Of a stretch of DNA of 46,608 nucleotides, positions 28,079 through 36,575 are shown one piece after another; position 1 is the stretch's first letter, and each line of letters starts with the position of its first letter. The DNA comes from Pseudomonadota bacterium (GTDB lineage: Bacteria > Pseudomonadota > Gammaproteobacteria > Burkholderiales > UBA11063). Position numbers and translations under genes: made by a program. Location of the stretch: NCBI GenBank assembly GCA_003962985.1, contig RXKA01000135.1, positions 1 through 46,608 on the forward strand. The letters run 5' to 3'. The notes beneath the pieces were generated by a model, which saw only the letters and a list, made by a program, of their open reading frames with translations, was not told where the DNA came from and made no database searches.

Positions 28079-28487
28079 ACAAACTATTATGGCATTTGAT
28101 TATGGTGATGCCCGTTTAGGTGTTGCGATTGGTAACACCTTATTAAAAATTGCACATCCATTAGAAACAATTAAGGCACAGGGAATGCATCCTCAGATTG
28201 ATTTAATTGAACCTTTAATTGAACGCTGGCGACCACAGGTATTAGTGGTGGGAATTCCGCATGCACATGATAATCCTCAAAAAATACAACTAATAAATAC
28301 CATTAATAATTTTGTTAAACGCTTAGGGCGTAGAACTGGATTACCCGTTGTCACTATCAATGAAGATTTCACTTCTGCAGTGGCAAGTAGTTTATTAAAT
28401 GAACAGGGCATATATGGTAGGGCACAAACAGGTAAATTAGATCAATTAGCTGCGTGTGCAATATTAGACACATATTTTAATACGTAG
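28071..28487 (+). CDS. ruvX: Holliday-junction resolvase-like RuvX (YqgF)
   Basis: A 138-residue RNase H-fold protein of the YqgF/RuvX family, linked in E. coli to processing of the 5' end of pre-16S rRNA. The N-terminal block MAFDYGDARLGVAIGN carries the first catalytic Asp. TINEDFTS and LDQLAACAILD supply the other acidic positions; the middle motif is NEDFTS where relatives have DERxT/S. The ATG at 28071 overlaps the yqgE stop (ATGCTTGA) and follows a GGTGG ribosome site; an in-frame ATG at 28050 is less likely. Confidence 0.92.
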   Translation: MLEQTIMAFDYGDARLGVAIGNTLLKIAHPLETIKAQGMHPQIDLIEPLIERWRPQVLVVGIPHAHDNPQKIQLINTINNFVKRLGRRTGLPVVTINEDFTSAVASSLLNEQGIYGRAQTGKLDQLAACAILDTYFNT

Positions 28488-28623
28488 AATTTGCTTTGAA
28501 GTATCGCCAAATACTTTGTTAGGGCATGTATTCCTAATGACTTAATCATCATAGAGTTAGATCATACGTGTTATTAAAATCAAAATAGCTAACAAATAAA
28601 TTTCTTATTATAAAGAGGATAAT

Positions 28624-29730
28624 ATGTCACAATTAACTAGCGCTTGGGAACTTAAATCTGGTCGAATAATCAGAAACCATTTTGTTCTTGCCCCTATGGT
28701 TAATCGTCAGAGTGAGGTGGATGGTTCGGTTGGTGATAATGAACTACAATGGTTATTGCGCCGTGCCCAAGGTGGATTTGGCATGATTATAACCTCTGCA
28801 ACTAATGTTTTGCCTGCTGGACAAACATGGGCAAATCAGTTAAGTGTGCATTCTGATAAACACATTGTAGGTCTTACCAATCTTGCTTTGGCATTGAGTG
28901 AGGCGGGATCAGTTCCGATTTTACAAATTTTTGATGGTGGTGCACGGGCTCCAAGTAGTCTTACAGGAGAACAACCACGTAGTGCGAGTGTATTTACATT
29001 GGATATCCCCAATTTCGAACAACCTCGTGCATTAACGCTGGTGGAAATACATGAATTAATCACGGCATTTGTCGATGGTGCGAAACGTGCATACCAAGCA
29101 GGTTTTGCAGGAATTGAAATTCATTCTGCGAATGGTTATCTTTTAAATCAATTTATCAGTACGCAAACTAACCAACGAGAAGATGAATTTGGTGGTAGTT
29201 TAACCAATCGTGCGCGTTTAGTCCGTATGATTTTGCACAGCTGCAAGCAGGCATTACCAGCTGATTTTATTATTGGTGTACGCTTATCTCCAGAAAATCG
29301 TGGTATTCAAGCTGGTTTGGACTTAGACGAAATGGTTCAGATTGCCAAGTGGCTTGCGGAAGATGGTGCTGATTATATTCATTTATCTACTAGCGATGTT
29401 TTTAAGCGTGCAGACAAATATCCTGATGATGAACGAACACTAATTGATTATTTTCAGGCAGTTTTGGGTAATACGCCATTACTTGCAGCAGGTAACCTGC
29501 AAACAATTGAGCAAATGGAGCGAGCGTATCAGGCAGGTGTCAGCGGAGTTGCATTGGGGCGTGTTGCGATTGCTAATCCAGATATCCCATTACATGCTTC
29601 AGAAGATGGTTATCAGCCATTGATGATGCCTTATACTCGTGAGCATTTAGAGTCAGTTAAAGTAAGTACCAATTTCTATGAGTATTTACTCCCATATCCT
29701 AATTTTATTGCGACTAGTGACGCAAAATAA
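28624..29730 (+). CDS. Old Yellow Enzyme family NADH:flavin oxidoreductase
   Basis: A 368-residue FMN-dependent TIM-barrel oxidoreductase of the OYE group, which reduces activated C=C bonds with NAD(P)H. The family block GIEIHSANGYLLNQFIS at about 165-181 leads into TNQREDEFGGSLTNRARL; the His and Asn here bind the substrate carbonyl. LAPMVNRQ near residue 25 and GVALGRVAIANPD near the C-terminus support FMN binding. The physiological substrate is unknown. A good Shine-Dalgarno sequence (AGAGG) precedes the ATG. It is monocistronic; the 133-base gap after it has a modest hairpin (29798-29828). Confidence 0.92.
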   Translation: MSQLTSAWELKSGRIIRNHFVLAPMVNRQSEVDGSVGDNELQWLLRRAQGGFGMIITSATNVLPAGQTWANQLSVHSDKHIVGLTNLALALSEAGSVPILQIFDGGARAPSSLTGEQPRSASVFTLDIPNFEQPRALTLVEIHELITAFVDGAKRAYQAGFAGIEIHSANGYLLNQFISTQTNQREDEFGGSLTNRARLVRMILHSCKQALPADFIIGVRLSPENRGIQAGLDLDEMVQIAKWLAEDGADYIHLSTSDVFKRADKYPDDERTLIDYFQAVLGNTPLLAAGNLQTIEQMERAYQAGVSGVALGRVAIANPDIPLHASEDGYQPLMMPYTREHLESVKVSTNFYEYLLPYPNFIATSDAK

Positions 29731-29863
29731 GCGTTATGTGCAAATAATAGCGAAAATATTGCTATCTTGCCTTTAGTGTTGGGAGTGATTGATTAGACAG
29801 ATAACCTACCGTTTGTGTAAGTTATCTGCGCTAATAGATAATGTTGGTTTCTAATAAACAAAT

Positions 29864-31633
29864 TTATAATGTGGTTGATTTGATATAGTTACCCTTAATA
29901 TAATATTGGTTTAAGTAGCTGTATGATCCAGTTACGTATAACCGATATAACGGTGATAGACTATAGGCTGATTTAGTTATTTTAACAATATAACTACCTT
30001 TGGGTGCCGTGAACTCGACATAATTTATGTATGCATTAGAATTTGACAACGCAATTAATTTCCCACCAGTAGTATAAACACCTACATAAATAATATCTGA
30101 CATCAACGTCGTATCTGGTACTGCTAATACTGTTACAATTTGGTCTTGACTACTATTAATAGTGTAGCTATTGCTTGAATTAAAGCCTAATGAGCCTTCT
30201 ACCATAAATGAAGTATCATTGTCAGGCATTTGCATGGCAAAACTTTGCACATAGTTTTCATAGACATCAAAATTACGATTAGTAGTAGTTGTATAGGGAA
30301 CACTTAATGAACGAACTACGCTGCCAGTTCCGTTAACAAATTGTCCAGTTAGTGGATTACGTACAAGACCAGTAGCGCCAATCGTACCCAACGGACCAAG
30401 TGCACCAACCGCACCCAATGGACCTATCGGACCCAAAATTGACCATAGACCAAATGCGCGTGTATTTGCTGCAAACTGATTCTCACTAAAAACATTGCCT
30501 TGATAATAATTAGCTGTAGTATAAGGACCATTTTGTCCTAATGGACCGCTAGCCGATAATGGACCATTGATCGTACTAAAATAACTGTTCCATGAGTATG
30601 CGCCAGAGATCCATGCTGAGGGATTCCATGCATTCGTACCAAGAGGTCCAAGTGGACCCAATGGACCTAGCTGACTAATTGGACCAAGATATCCCAATGC
30701 AGAATTTATGCCAAGATAACTAGCTAAGCTAGATTCTACTGCCGGGTAAATTCCTGATAAATTACTATTTAATGATTCTACCGTACTAGCAGTCATATAC
30801 TGAATATTGTTACTTGAATAATTACTACCCCAAGATAATGTATTATATACCAGCGCAACAGTTGCAGTATTTATAGTGCCATTTGAACTGGTATAGCTGT
30901 AAGTTAAATTAACTGTACCATTCTGGTTACTCGTAGTTGGTGCATAGGTTAGGTTGAGGGTACAGGCTTGTTTAAAATTAGTACAACTAAAACTACTCGG
31001 TCCACTCCATCCTGGGTTAGTTGCAGATAGTTTGTTTAAGCCACTAGTGACTTGCAAGTTGCTCGCACTTTGTTGGTTATCTGGTGCGAAGGTAACCGTT
31101 ACGGCTTGACTAAGACCAATTAATTCTTGAATTGGTGATGTTGGTGTCGTAATTGCATTAACATTATTTGCACTAGTTGCCGAATAAGTTAAACTAGTAC
31201 TACCTGTTTGAGTAGTGGTGCTAAGTGTGCTATGATTAGTACCATTTTGTTTTGCCGTGTTACTTTCTGCGTATGAGTAATTAATGGTTAATTTGCCACT
31301 ATGTTGCAATGATGTTGGCGAATATTTAAGTAGCAATCTACATGAATTATGACTATTTAGTATCGGACAATCAAACTCATCAGTCAATTTCCAACTAGGA
31401 TGTGTGGCAATGGTTTTGCTTAAATCATCTAGTTTGAAATTAGTAAGATTTTTTTGCGAGCTGATTATTATTTCAACATCACGGCTACCACCAATCACCG
31501 ATTTTAGTTCTTGGGTTCCTGATACGGTGAATTGAACTGTGTTACTAGTAGTATTGGATGTGTTTGATCCAGAATTACACCCATTTAGTCCGATTAATAC
31601 CAATGTTAATGTGGCTATTAAATTTAATTTCAT
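29864..31633 (-). CDS. Large surface lipoprotein with Gly-Pro-Leu repeats
   Basis: A 589-residue predicted lipoprotein (lipobox LNGC, Cys19). Two related beta-rich modules follow, about 30-145 and 150-265. Each has a Cys pair and the same ending (SCRLLLKYSPT and ACTLNLTYAPT, then NYSYAES / TYSYTSS), so they look like duplicated Ig-like domains. The middle, about 305-425, carries runs such as GPLGPLGPLG and GPIGPLG, mixed with Tyr/Asn/Ser-rich spacers. The last 140 residues (from about 440) look like a beta-sandwich, perhaps PPC-like (SYIVKIT, then YRLYVTGS). I recognise no known protein. Surface or adhesive function is inference. Confidence 0.75.
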   Translation of the reverse strand: MKLNLIATLTLVLIGLNGCNSGSNTSNTTSNTVQFTVSGTQELKSVIGGSRDVEIIISSQKNLTNFKLDDLSKTIATHPSWKLTDEFDCPILNSHNSCRLLLKYSPTSLQHSGKLTINYSYAESNTAKQNGTNHSTLSTTTQTGSTSLTYSATSANNVNAITTPTSPIQELIGLSQAVTVTFAPDNQQSASNLQVTSGLNKLSATNPGWSGPSSFSCTNFKQACTLNLTYAPTTSNQNGTVNLTYSYTSSNGTINTATVALVYNTLSWGSNYSSNNIQYMTASTVESLNSNLSGIYPAVESSLASYLGINSALGYLGPISQLGPLGPLGPLGTNAWNPSAWISGAYSWNSYFSTINGPLSASGPLGQNGPYTTANYYQGNVFSENQFAANTRAFGLWSILGPIGPLGAVGALGPLGTIGATGLVRNPLTGQFVNGTGSVVRSLSVPYTTTTNRNFDVYENYVQSFAMQMPDNDTSFMVEGSLGFNSSNSYTINSSQDQIVTVLAVPDTTLMSDIIYVGVYTTGGKLIALSNSNAYINYVEFTAPKGSYIVKITKSAYSLSPLYRLYVTGSYSYLNQYYIKGNYIKSTTL

Positions 31634-31647
31634 CGATAACTCTCTAA

Positions 31648-31676
31648 TTATAGTAATGTGTTGTGATCAACACAAC
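31648..31676 (-). promoter_or_regulatory. Promoter of the surface lipoprotein
   Basis: On the minus strand TTGTGT (31671-31676) and TATAAT (31648-31653) are 17 bases apart. Transcription would start about 8 bases before the ATG, giving a very short leader. The -35 lies within a palindrome (31659-31679). Confidence 0.5.
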
Positions 31677-31679
31677 ACT
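31659..31679. promoter_or_regulatory. Inverted repeat over the lipoprotein promoter -35
   Basis: GTGTTGTG-ATCAA-CACAACAC is a perfect 8+8 inverted repeat with a 5-base spacer. It overlaps the -35 box, as a repressor site would, and contains a TGTGATCAACACA core that loosely resembles a CRP/FNR-family site. Confidence 0.45.
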
Positions 31680-31738
31680 GTTTGTTATATTTTTAGACAC
31701 TAGAATTATAACATTTAATAATACTGTTACCAAGGTTA

Positions 31739-32386
31739 TTAATTTAGTAACATGCTACAACTAACTTGATAGTCTATCAGATTCTTAGATGTATTAATCA
31801 TTAATTCATTGTGAAAACTAAAACATTGTGAGAGTCGCTTTTGATTATTGTAAATGACTTTTATGATATTACTTGGTACCGCAATTTGATGGTTACCTAT
31901 TCGCAGTGGTGAATCATCGTAGGTAATAATATTTAACACATTGATACGACCATATCGCTTAGTTAACGATAATTCATGACTTTCTAGTGCTGTCCAAACA
32001 CCTTGTTGTAATTGCGATTCAAATGGAATCACGGTTGCCATTGAGATATTATTTTTTAGTTTTGTATGTAGGTTAGTTAGATTTAGCATGGTAGCAAAAT
32101 CATAGTGCGAATTGGTATAATCTTCGGGATAACTTCTAAATTCTACTGGAATAGCTAAGTCAGGATAATAGCTTATTTTTGTTGATGCCGATGGTTGATT
32201 GGTGGTAAGTTTTTTTGCTTCAAGTTGATATGCAAAATAAATGTTGCCTTTTAACTTATAGTTATAGCAGGCCTGATAATTTTGCTGCTTGATAATTAGA
32301 TTACAGTTAGTTGGATTAATATAGTCTTTAGTATCTAACGCATAGAGTGGGGCAGCAAGCAACCATAATAAGTAAATTTTACGCAT
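31739..32386 (-). CDS. Exported DNA/RNA non-specific endonuclease homologue lacking catalytic residues
   Basis: A 215-residue protein with a Sec signal peptide (MRKIYLLWLLAAPLYA). From about residue 48 it follows the Serratia nuclease/NucA (Endonuclease_NS) pattern: PVEFRSYPEDYTNSHYD, then LQQGVWTALE, then a strand matching VTGP, then IAVPSNIIKVIY. However, the catalytic DRGH is replaced by D96-F-A-T99, so the catalytic His is Thr. The metal-binding Asn (LNQGAW in Serratia nuclease) is Gln127. The Glu (Glu135) is kept. It is probably a non-catalytic relative. Four Cys after the signal (Cys28, Cys40 and two near the C-terminus) may form disulfides. It lies 105 bases upstream of the lipoprotein gene on the same strand. 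Confidence 0.65.
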   Translation of the reverse strand: MRKIYLLWLLAAPLYALDTKDYINPTNCNLIIKQQNYQACYNYKLKGNIYFAYQLEAKKLTTNQPSASTKISYYPDLAIPVEFRSYPEDYTNSHYDFATMLNLTNLHTKLKNNISMATVIPFESQLQQGVWTALESHELSLTKRYGRINVLNIITYDDSPLRIGNHQIAVPSNIIKVIYNNQKRLSQCFSFHNELMINTSKNLIDYQVSCSMLLN

Positions 32387-32533
32387 AATAAACCTTTCAC
32401 ATATTGGAGATGTTGTTAATCAATTGATTCTAGTTATGGATTAAAATGTTTCAAAATACGACAAACATCATAGATGAACGATGTAATTTAGTATCCTATT
32501 CAAATAAAATCCGATATTTTCATACATAGTATC

Positions 32534-32560
32534 TTGAAAAAGAGATAAATTTATTATAAT
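32534..32560 (+). promoter_or_regulatory. Possible promoter of the porin gene
   Basis: TTGAAA and TATAAT are present with a 15-base spacer, which is short. The predicted start of transcription near 32567 supports translation from 32597 rather than from 32570. Confidence 0.4.
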
Positions 32561-32596
32561 TACGGGTAAATGACAATTATACAATGGATAGACAAT

Positions 32597-34042
32597 ATGA
32601 AACAAATTATATACACTTTATTGATGTTAAGCTGTGGCTATGCTTTCGCTGATGGGACAGAGTCTGATGTTGCCGTAAACAATAACGCAAAATATATTGC
32701 GCCTAATAACTATTTGCAAAATCCTTATGGTGCACTAACGAGTGGTGGTGGAATTCAAGTAGTTAGTGAAAGTCAAATGGCACAGCAAAATTTTGCAGAA
32801 CGCTTATTTGCTGATGGTACATGGAACGTTATGGCGGGTGCTGCAGGCGCTTATTTCGGCACTGATTCAGGCGCTAGTGGTTATCATAGTATTGGTTATG
32901 GTGCCAATTTGTTTGGTCAAACTGGTAGTGTGGCTGGTTTTTCAGTCGGTGGTCTATTCTCGGTAGCAAATCCGTTTTATAGTACCCAAATCAATGGTGA
33001 TGCGAATGGACATAATGTAAATGGTGCTAATTTTAACTTCTTACCTGCCAATAAACAAGTAACTTTATCTGAGGCTTATTTAGAATATCAACATAGTAAT
33101 GTGATTCAGGCAGATATCGGTTATATTGGTATTAATAATTCGCCTTGGTTAACATCAAACTATTACAGTAATGTGTTAACGCCAGGAGCGAACTATCAGG
33201 GTGCATTAGTTAACGTTTATCCTGGTGGTGGTTGGTTATTAACTGCGCTGGCATTTAATGGTGCTCAATTTGTCGGGAATACGGGATTTACACCTGGTAC
33301 TTTCTATAATACGGGTGTTGATTATTCAAGTGGTTCAATCGTTAATACCGTTGATGAGTTATCGAATGGTACTGTTGCGGTTGGTGCAAACTATGCGGCA
33401 TGGAATAACCAATATAATTTACGCCTATGGGGTTACCAATTTGATAACTATGGTACGTTATTATATGCGGATAATACAATTAAATTCCAACCAACTAAGG
33501 CTCTTGGATTTACTATAGGTGCGCAAGCTGGTACTGATAATCAATTAAATAATGGTACTAATGCTATCCTGAATGATGGCATGGGGCAAATTTCTAGTAA
33601 TTTCGTTGGTTTGCAGGGCGGATTTAGTTATGATTGGTTCAGTCTCAGTGTTGGCTATAATAATGTATGGGGTCCAAGTAGTGCTTATGGTAGTGGCGCA
33701 ATTGTTACGCCATATACTTATGGATTTGCAACTGATCCACTTTATACGACACCATATATGGCAGGTTTAGCTGATTTAGGTACTGCTGGTCAAGCCTATA
33801 AATTCAGCCCATCATTTAACTTCCTTGATGGTAATTTATCAATTGCGCCAGCTTGGACGAGTTTTGTAACTGCGGATCCTAATTGGAATGGTACGAATGA
33901 ATATGATTTTGTCGTGACGTATAATATTCCACAAGTTAAGGGATTAACATTATTTGGTGTTTATGCCTATCAACAAGTACCAGAAGCTAACCAAAATGGT
34001 AGCGGCAATGTAACGCAATTGTTTATTAGTTATTTATACTAA
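32597..34042 (+). CDS. Outer-membrane porin-like protein
   Basis: A 481-residue predicted outer-membrane beta-barrel. The signal peptide is MKQIIYTLLMLSCGYAFA. The mature part is rich in Gly, Asn, Tyr and Ala, with alternating strands and a C-terminal aromatic signature (QLFISYLY) recognised by the BAM machinery. It resembles OprD/major-outer-membrane-protein-type porins in length and texture (QADIGYIGINNSPWL, then WGYQFDNYGTLLYADN). The substrate is unknown. An ATG at 32570 in the same frame would place residues before the signal peptide, so 32597 is preferred. A bidirectional terminator follows. Confidence 0.75.
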   Translation: MKQIIYTLLMLSCGYAFADGTESDVAVNNNAKYIAPNNYLQNPYGALTSGGGIQVVSESQMAQQNFAERLFADGTWNVMAGAAGAYFGTDSGASGYHSIGYGANLFGQTGSVAGFSVGGLFSVANPFYSTQINGDANGHNVNGANFNFLPANKQVTLSEAYLEYQHSNVIQADIGYIGINNSPWLTSNYYSNVLTPGANYQGALVNVYPGGGWLLTALAFNGAQFVGNTGFTPGTFYNTGVDYSSGSIVNTVDELSNGTVAVGANYAAWNNQYNLRLWGYQFDNYGTLLYADNTIKFQPTKALGFTIGAQAGTDNQLNNGTNAILNDGMGQISSNFVGLQGGFSYDWFSLSVGYNNVWGPSSAYGSGAIVTPYTYGFATDPLYTTPYMAGLADLGTAGQAYKFSPSFNFLDGNLSIAPAWTSFVTADPNWNGTNEYDFVVTYNIPQVKGLTLFGVYAYQQVPEANQNGSGNVTQLFISYLY

Positions 34043-34057
34043 AATAAAGACTACATT

Positions 34058-34086
34058 AAAAAAGAGGTTCAGTGAACCTCTTTTTT
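34058..34086. terminator. Bidirectional terminator between porin and gtrA
   Basis: A 13-bp stem (34058-34070 with 34074-34086), tri-nucleotide loop and six T at the end, with a matching A-run on the other side. It overlaps the gtrA stop codon. Confidence 0.93.
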
Positions 34087-34486
34087 ATTTGAATGCCCAG
34101 AATTTACTAATCAGGAATGTAACAATTGGCGAAATAAAGGTTGGAATTAAGCCCCATAAGTGATCCATCATTAACACTTTGGTAATGATGCGTACTCCAC
34201 CAGCATTTATAAGCAGACCAACACACGAAGTTACAACAAATTTAATAAATTCGCGCTTTGAAAAACGATGTTTTTTAAAGGTAAATTTGGTATGTCCAAA
34301 ATAAGCAACGAACATCCCTGCAAAATTACCAATAATCATTGCCACGGTTGGATAGACTCCAAAATGTGGTGTGATTAGGTAAATCGAGTCCTGAATAATT
34401 AAGGCGGCAATTCCGACAAAACCATAAATTAGCATTTCACGCAAATGTTTATTTTCATAGATACGCTGTACATGTTTTTTTATCAT
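34085..34486 (-). CDS. GtrA-family membrane protein
   Basis: A 133-residue protein with four predicted membrane spans, fitting the GtrA family, whose members are thought to flip or handle lipid-linked sugars such as undecaprenyl-phosphate glucose. Typical blocks are [29 protein letters not shown] and the C-terminal SKFWAFK. Its ATG overlaps the mnmG stop by four bases (ATGA), so it is translationally coupled to mnmG. No partner glycosyltransferase (GtrB-like) is in the window. Confidence 0.88.
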   Translation of the reverse strand: MIKKHVQRIYENKHLREMLIYGFVGIAALIIQDSIYLITPHFGVYPTVAMIIGNFAGMFVAYFGHTKFTFKKHRFSKREFIKFVVTSCVGLLINAGGVRIITKVLMMDHLWGLIPTFISPIVTFLISKFWAFK

Positions 34487-36366
34487 TTACGGGGAAATCC
34501 TTTTTTTGCATGGATTTGTAACAACGAAATTGCTGCAGGAGTTATGCCTGAAATTCGTGATGCTTGTCCTAAATTCTCAGGAGCAAATTTGACTAATTTC
34601 TGAATTACCTCAGTTGATAGACCACTAATTTGGCTGTAGTCAACATTGTCAGGTAATTTGATATCATCTAAATATGCTTGTTTACCTACCTCTTCTTGTT
34701 GACGAGCGATATATCCAGCATATTTAATCTGAATTGCTACTTGTTCACAAATGCGTTCATCTTCACTCACCACTTGCCCAAAATTTGGTAACTGTTGAAT
34801 TTTCTGATAATCAAATTCAGGACGCTTTAACATGTCGTGAAGAGAGTATTCACGTTCAATCGCACCACCAACTATTTGTTCTGCAGGTGTACCATTGATA
34901 TTTGCTGGATGAATGAATACTTTTTTCAAGCGTTCAACTTCACCAAAAATAGCATCTTGTTTACGACTAAACTCTTCCCAGTGCTCAGGCGTAATTACAC
35001 CTAGTTCGTGACCTTTAGCGGTTAGACGTAAGTCGGCATTATCCTCACGTAATTGTAAGCGATATTCTGCCCGTGAGGTAAACATACGATATGGTTCGGT
35101 AACGCCTTTGGTGATAAGATCGTCAACCATCACACCTAGGTAGGCTTCACTACGTTTAGGGCACCAACTATCACGACCTTGTACGAGTAAACCCGCATTG
35201 ATACCTGCGAGTAGCCCTTGGGCAGCTGCTTCTTCATAACCTGTAGTGCCATTGATTTGTCCTGCAAAAAACAAACCGTGTACTAGTTTAGATTCTAAAC
35301 TAGATTTTAAATACGTTGGGTTGAAATAATCATATTCAATCGCATAACCAGGGCGCAATATATGTGCATTTTCTAACCCTTTCATTGAGCGAACTAAACC
35401 GATTTGGATATCAAATGGTAATGATGTTGAAATTCCATTTGGGTAAAATTCATGAGTTGTCAAACCTTCAGGTTCTAAGAAAATTTGATGTGAGTCTTTA
35501 TCAGCAAAACGATTTACTTTATCTTCAATTGATGGACAATAGCGTGGACCAACCCCTTCAATTACTCCTGTAAACATTGGCGAGCGGTCGAAACCGCTAC
35601 GAATAATATCATGTGTTTGTATATTGGTATGAGTAATCCAGCATGATATTTGGCGTGGATGGTGTTCAGCTTTACCGCGGAATGAGAATATCGGCGTTGG
35701 GGTATCGCCTGGTTGTTCTTCCAAGACACTAAAATCGATAGTGCGTCCATCAATACGCGGTGGCGTACCTGTTTTTAAGCGTCCAACAGGTAATTCATAT
35801 TCGCGTAGCCGTTCAGCCAGTCGTAATGATGCAGGATCTCCTGCACGCCCACCAACATAATTTTGTAAACCAATATGGATGCGTCCACCTAAGAATGTTC
35901 CAGAGGTAAGGACTACGGCATTGGTTTTAAAAACAATTCCGCTTTGAGTCATTACGCCTGTTACTTTGTCTTGTTCAATAATAATGTCGTCAACTGCTTG
36001 TTGGAACAGTGTAAGATTAGGTTGGTTTTCTAATTCATAGCGTACAAATGCTTTGTATAAAATTCGGTCAGCTTGTGCACGTGTAGCTCGCACGGCTGGA
36101 CCTTTACTACTATTTAAAGTACGGAATTGAATTCCTGCATGATCAGCTGCGCGTGCCATGATGCCACCGAGTGCATCAACTTCTTTTACTAAATGTCCTT
36201 TACCAATACCACCGATAGATGGATTACATGACATTTGTCCCAATGTTTCAATATTATGCGTGAGTAATAAGGTTTGTAAGCCCATTCGACTAGCCGCTAA
36301 ACATGCTTCTGTTCCTGCGTGTCCACCACCAATTACAATAACATCAAAGTGTTTATCAAAAATCAT
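34483..36366 (-). CDS. mnmG: tRNA uridine-5-carboxymethylaminomethyl modification enzyme MnmG (GidA)
   Basis: A 627-residue FAD-binding protein that, with MnmE, builds cmnm5U at the wobble position of certain tRNAs. The FAD-binding motif is [19 protein letters not shown] at about 11-29. The conserved [33 protein letters not shown], and the Cys of RYCPSIEDK are all intact. The length matches E. coli MnmG (629). In most proteobacteria rsmG (gidB) and parAB follow; here gtrA follows by overlap. Confidence 0.97.
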   Translation of the reverse strand: MIFDKHFDVIVIGGGHAGTEACLAASRMGLQTLLLTHNIETLGQMSCNPSIGGIGKGHLVKEVDALGGIMARAADHAGIQFRTLNSSKGPAVRATRAQADRILYKAFVRYELENQPNLTLFQQAVDDIIIEQDKVTGVMTQSGIVFKTNAVVLTSGTFLGGRIHIGLQNYVGGRAGDPASLRLAERLREYELPVGRLKTGTPPRIDGRTIDFSVLEEQPGDTPTPIFSFRGKAEHHPRQISCWITHTNIQTHDIIRSGFDRSPMFTGVIEGVGPRYCPSIEDKVNRFADKDSHQIFLEPEGLTTHEFYPNGISTSLPFDIQIGLVRSMKGLENAHILRPGYAIEYDYFNPTYLKSSLESKLVHGLFFAGQINGTTGYEEAAAQGLLAGINAGLLVQGRDSWCPKRSEAYLGVMVDDLITKGVTEPYRMFTSRAEYRLQLREDNADLRLTAKGHELGVITPEHWEEFSRKQDAIFGEVERLKKVFIHPANINGTPAEQIVGGAIEREYSLHDMLKRPEFDYQKIQQLPNFGQVVSEDERICEQVAIQIKYAGYIARQQEEVGKQAYLDDIKLPDNVDYSQISGLSTEVIQKLVKFAPENLGQASRISGITPAAISLLQIHAKKGFPRK

Positions 36367-36528
36367 TTATTTTTATTAGTCCTAAATTATTTTATGTAAT
36401 CTAAATTTTATCATATTTATCAACGCATGTAGGCAAATCTATCTATGTTTTATGAGGATTTTCAGTTTTGACATTGATAAATTTAATTGATAGATTGCTT
36501 GCCTGCTGTTTATTAGGGTGTAAGAATA

Positions 36529-36554
36529 GCAAGCATTACTATAGTTTTGCTTGC
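36529..36554 (-). terminator. Probable terminator after the dGTPase gene
   Basis: On the minus strand a 7-bp stem (36548-36554 with 36529-36535) with a 12-base loop follows the dGTPase stop, then a modest T-rich run. A second copy of the TGCTTGC arm at 36496-36502 could form an alternative hairpin. Confidence 0.4.
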
Positions 36555-36575
36555 CATGTAGATTAATAGATAGGT

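Noticed and set aside
29864..31633. True collagen-like protein
   Set aside because: The Gly-Pro-Leu runs are short and broken and do not keep a Gly-x-y triplet over enough length for a stable triple helix.
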